Part shown: in pieces, positions 6,640 through 7,378 of the stretch
Numbering within the stretch: position 1 is the stretch's first letter
How the letters are laid out: the number at the start of each line of letters is the position of its first letter
Assembly: GCA_021296375.1 (NCBI GenBank)
Contig: JAGWAQ010000079.1
Span: forward strand, 1 to 7,378
Reading direction: 5' to 3'
Source of the DNA: Alphaproteobacteria bacterium
Lineage (GTDB): Bacteria; Pseudomonadota; Alphaproteobacteria; Puniceispirillales; UBA1172
Length of the DNA stretch: 7,378 nucleotides
Translations under genes and position numbers: made by a program
The notes under the pieces: generated by a model
What the model was told of the DNA's origin: nothing
The model's database searches: none
Seen by the model: the letters and a program-made list of their open reading frames with translations, nothing else

Positions 6640-6797
6640 AGCGTAGCCAGAATGCCGCTGGTATTGACAATCTTCTGTGGCCTGCGAAAGCAGGTGGGCG
6701 TCACAATACCAGAACCACGGCTCCGGCAGCGGCAACTCCCAAGAAGAGTCTTATGGCCCCAGAGATCTGCTCACCTGGCGCGCATCCCAGCTACGGT
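6640..6797 (-). ncRNA. ssrS: 6S RNA
   Basis: 6S RNA mimics an open promoter and sequesters sigma70 RNA polymerase in slow growth. It lies between zapA and the cyclo-ligase gene, its classical location. The ends pair as a 14-bp closing stem: 5' arm 6795-6782 (CGUAGCUGGGAUGC) with 3' arm 6655-6642 (GCAUUCUGGCUACG), fully paired with three G-U wobbles. Inside are a large bubble, an apical part containing CUUGGGAG at about 6743-6736 as in other alphaproteobacterial 6S RNAs, and in the 3' strand the typical CCCACCUGC-UUUC-GCAGG hairpin around 6698-6681. The implied length of about 158 nt fits the family. After the closing stem comes UUUAUUGUU, a weak U-rich tract, so some termination may occur, but read-through into the cyclo-ligase gene is expected. 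Exact ends are inferred from the stem and promoter. Confidence 0.88.
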
Positions 6798-6803
6798 AGG
6801 AAT

Positions 6804-6832
6804 GATGTAGGCTCAACCGGCGTCAGATGCAA
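6804..6832 (-). promoter_or_regulatory. Candidate sigma70 promoter of 6S RNA
   Basis: On the minus strand TTGCAT (6832-6827) and TACATC (6809-6804) are separated by exactly 17 bp. The predicted start is the A at 6797, two bases before the 6S closing stem begins. The -35 and most of the spacer lie inside the last codons of zapA, whose stop is at 6815-6813. The hexamers are imperfect (each three of six), but spacing and distance to the RNA end are right. Confidence 0.6.
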
Positions 6833-7193
6833 GTTTTTCAAGACGAGCGGTCAGCCCTTCGATTATATCAGCAAGCGCGTCTTCATCAACACCTGAAACC
6901 GCCGCTTCAGAAGTTACGGAGGAGGTTACGGGGGGCGTTGCAGGAGGCGTTGCGGGCGCCGCTTCCCCTTTGGCCTTCAGCTGGTCTTCAAGGTCGTTCA
7001 TCTGATCAGTCAGGATCAATGCCGCCATGACCAGCAATCGCGACTCCCCGATCGCGCCGCTGGCGGCGGCGACTTGGCGCGCGACTTCATCAATACGGGC
7101 GCCCAGGGCTTCGACCTTTTGCTCTTCCCCCGGCGCGCAAGCCATGGGGTAATCCATGCCGTTGATGGTGAAGGTGACGTTACTGCTGCTCAT
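6813..7193 (-). CDS. zapA: ZapA, FtsZ-ring associated cell division protein
   Basis: 126-residue cytoplasmic protein of the ZapA family, which binds FtsZ filaments and bundles or cross-links them at the division site. The N-terminal head (1-45) starts VTFTINGMDYPM, followed by the conserved EALGARIDEVARQV helix. The family signature GESRLLVMAALILTDQMNDLEDQL starts at residue 49 and begins the coiled-coil tetramerisation helix. Unlike the roughly 109-residue E. coli protein, residues 77-100 form a Pro/Ala/Thr/Ser linker. It is followed by a second predicted amphipathic helix DALADIIEGLTARLEKLA (105-122). The ATG is preceded by AAAGGACAGGG, with the AAAGGA core 8 nt away, and overlaps the stop of the upstream gene as ATGA (7193-7190). 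The last codons contain the 6S promoter. Confidence 0.94.
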   Translation of the reverse strand: MSSSNVTFTINGMDYPMACAPGEEQKVEALGARIDEVARQVAAASGAIGESRLLVMAALILTDQMNDLEDQLKAKGEAAPATPPATPPVTSSVTSEAAVSGVDEDALADIIEGLTARLEKLASDAG

Positions 7194-7378
7194 GCGCCCT
7201 GTCCTTTTGAACTGGCGTCATGGGCGGTCATGGCCTGGGCAACAAGCGACCGGATTTCAGCGATTTCAGCTTTGACTTCAGGGGCCGGGGCAGATGAACC
7301 CCCGCCAACAGATGGAACCGCTTCCAGACGGGCCACCACCTCATCCAATCGCTTCATCGCTTGTTCGAGTCGAGATGA
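7190..7378 (-). CDS. Small coiled-coil protein upstream of zapA (C-terminal part; possible DUF4164)
   Basis: An open frame enters from the right edge and ends at the TGA at 7192-7190, overlapping the zapA ATG. It gives 62 residues, SSRLEQAMKRLDEVVARLEA through SSKGQGA, with no internal stop. Residues 3-20 have leucine/valine heptad spacing (RLEQAMKRLDEVVARLE) typical of a coiled coil. A Gly/Ser/Pro stretch (23-33) then breaks the helix, and VKAEIAEIRSLVAQAM (35-50) forms a second helix. A short coiled-coil gene of the DUF4164 type is often found directly before zapA in Alphaproteobacteria; I use that as context, not proof. The start lies outside the window. ATGA coupling implies coordinated production with ZapA and suggests, without proving, a division-related job. 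Confidence 0.72.
   Translation of the reverse strand, partial: SSRLEQAMKRLDEVVARLEAVPSVGGGSSAPAPEVKAEIAEIRSLVAQAMTAHDASSKGQGA

Noticed and set aside
5954..6670. Longer cyclo-ligase start at TTG 6670 (adds 23 residues)
   Set aside because: It would cross the 3' closing arm of 6S RNA, uses a rare TTG without a ribosome site, and the added hydrophobic N-terminus is foreign to the family. ATG 6601 has GAAAGAG at proper spacing.
3..6896. Many open frames on the plus strand
   Set aside because: They lie opposite well-supported minus-strand genes, have biased composition (Arg/Pro/His-rich) and no family motifs; they arise from GC-rich antisense frames.
1..7378. A previously undescribed defence, mobile or biosynthetic system
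   Set aside because: Every gene but the edge-truncated coiled-coil one belongs to a known core family in a conserved order, with no repeats, integrase, unusual composition or orphan cluster to support such a claim.

Overview
The window is a compact stretch of alphaproteobacterial core genome. Every supported gene is on the minus strand, so transcription runs from high to low coordinates. The assignment rests on gene order: a small coiled-coil gene, zapA, 6S RNA, 5-formyltetrahydrofolate cyclo-ligase, ymdB-type phosphoesterase, yebC, ruvC-ruvA-ruvB, ybgC, tolQ-tolR-tolA. Further support comes from the GC-rich codon use and the proline-rich TonB-like TolA. I cannot name the genus from the sequence alone. 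I see no insertion sequence, prophage, CRISPR array, tRNA or rRNA.

Layout in order of transcription. (1) 7378-6813: the 3' end of a small coiled-coil protein gene, coupled by an ATGA overlap to zapA (FtsZ-ring associated protein). (2) 6832-6640: a sigma70-like promoter whose -35 lies inside the end of zapA, then a complete 6S RNA gene of about 158 nt with a 14-bp closing stem. (3) 6601-5154: 5-formyltetrahydrofolate cyclo-ligase and a YmdB/TIGR00282 metallophosphoesterase, overlapping by one base, probably cotranscribed with 6S RNA as in the ssrS-ygfA arrangement of other Proteobacteria. (4) 5153-5058: a 96-bp gap with a weak candidate promoter. (5) 5057-3689: yebC, a 55-bp gap, and ruvC. (6) 3692-2044: ruvA and ruvB, joined by 4-bp ATGA overlaps, which complete the Holliday-junction branch migration and resolution set. 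(7) 2057-1: ybgC thioesterase (overlapping ruvB), tolQ, tolR and the first 133 codons of tolA, which runs off the left edge. tolB and pal would be expected next.

Functionally the window joins four housekeeping themes: cell division and envelope constriction (ZapA, Tol), recombination and repair (RuvABC), global transcription control (6S RNA, with folate salvage downstream), and translation or RNA-linked regulators (YebC, YmdB). No gene looks broken or foreign. I did not find a new system here. The points worth a second look are details: an unusual residue pair in the TolQ membrane core, an extra inverted repeat in the 3' strand of 6S RNA, a promoter for 6S embedded in zapA, an 18-bp-period duplication in the cyclo-ligase N-terminus, and several start codons that are easily mis-called.
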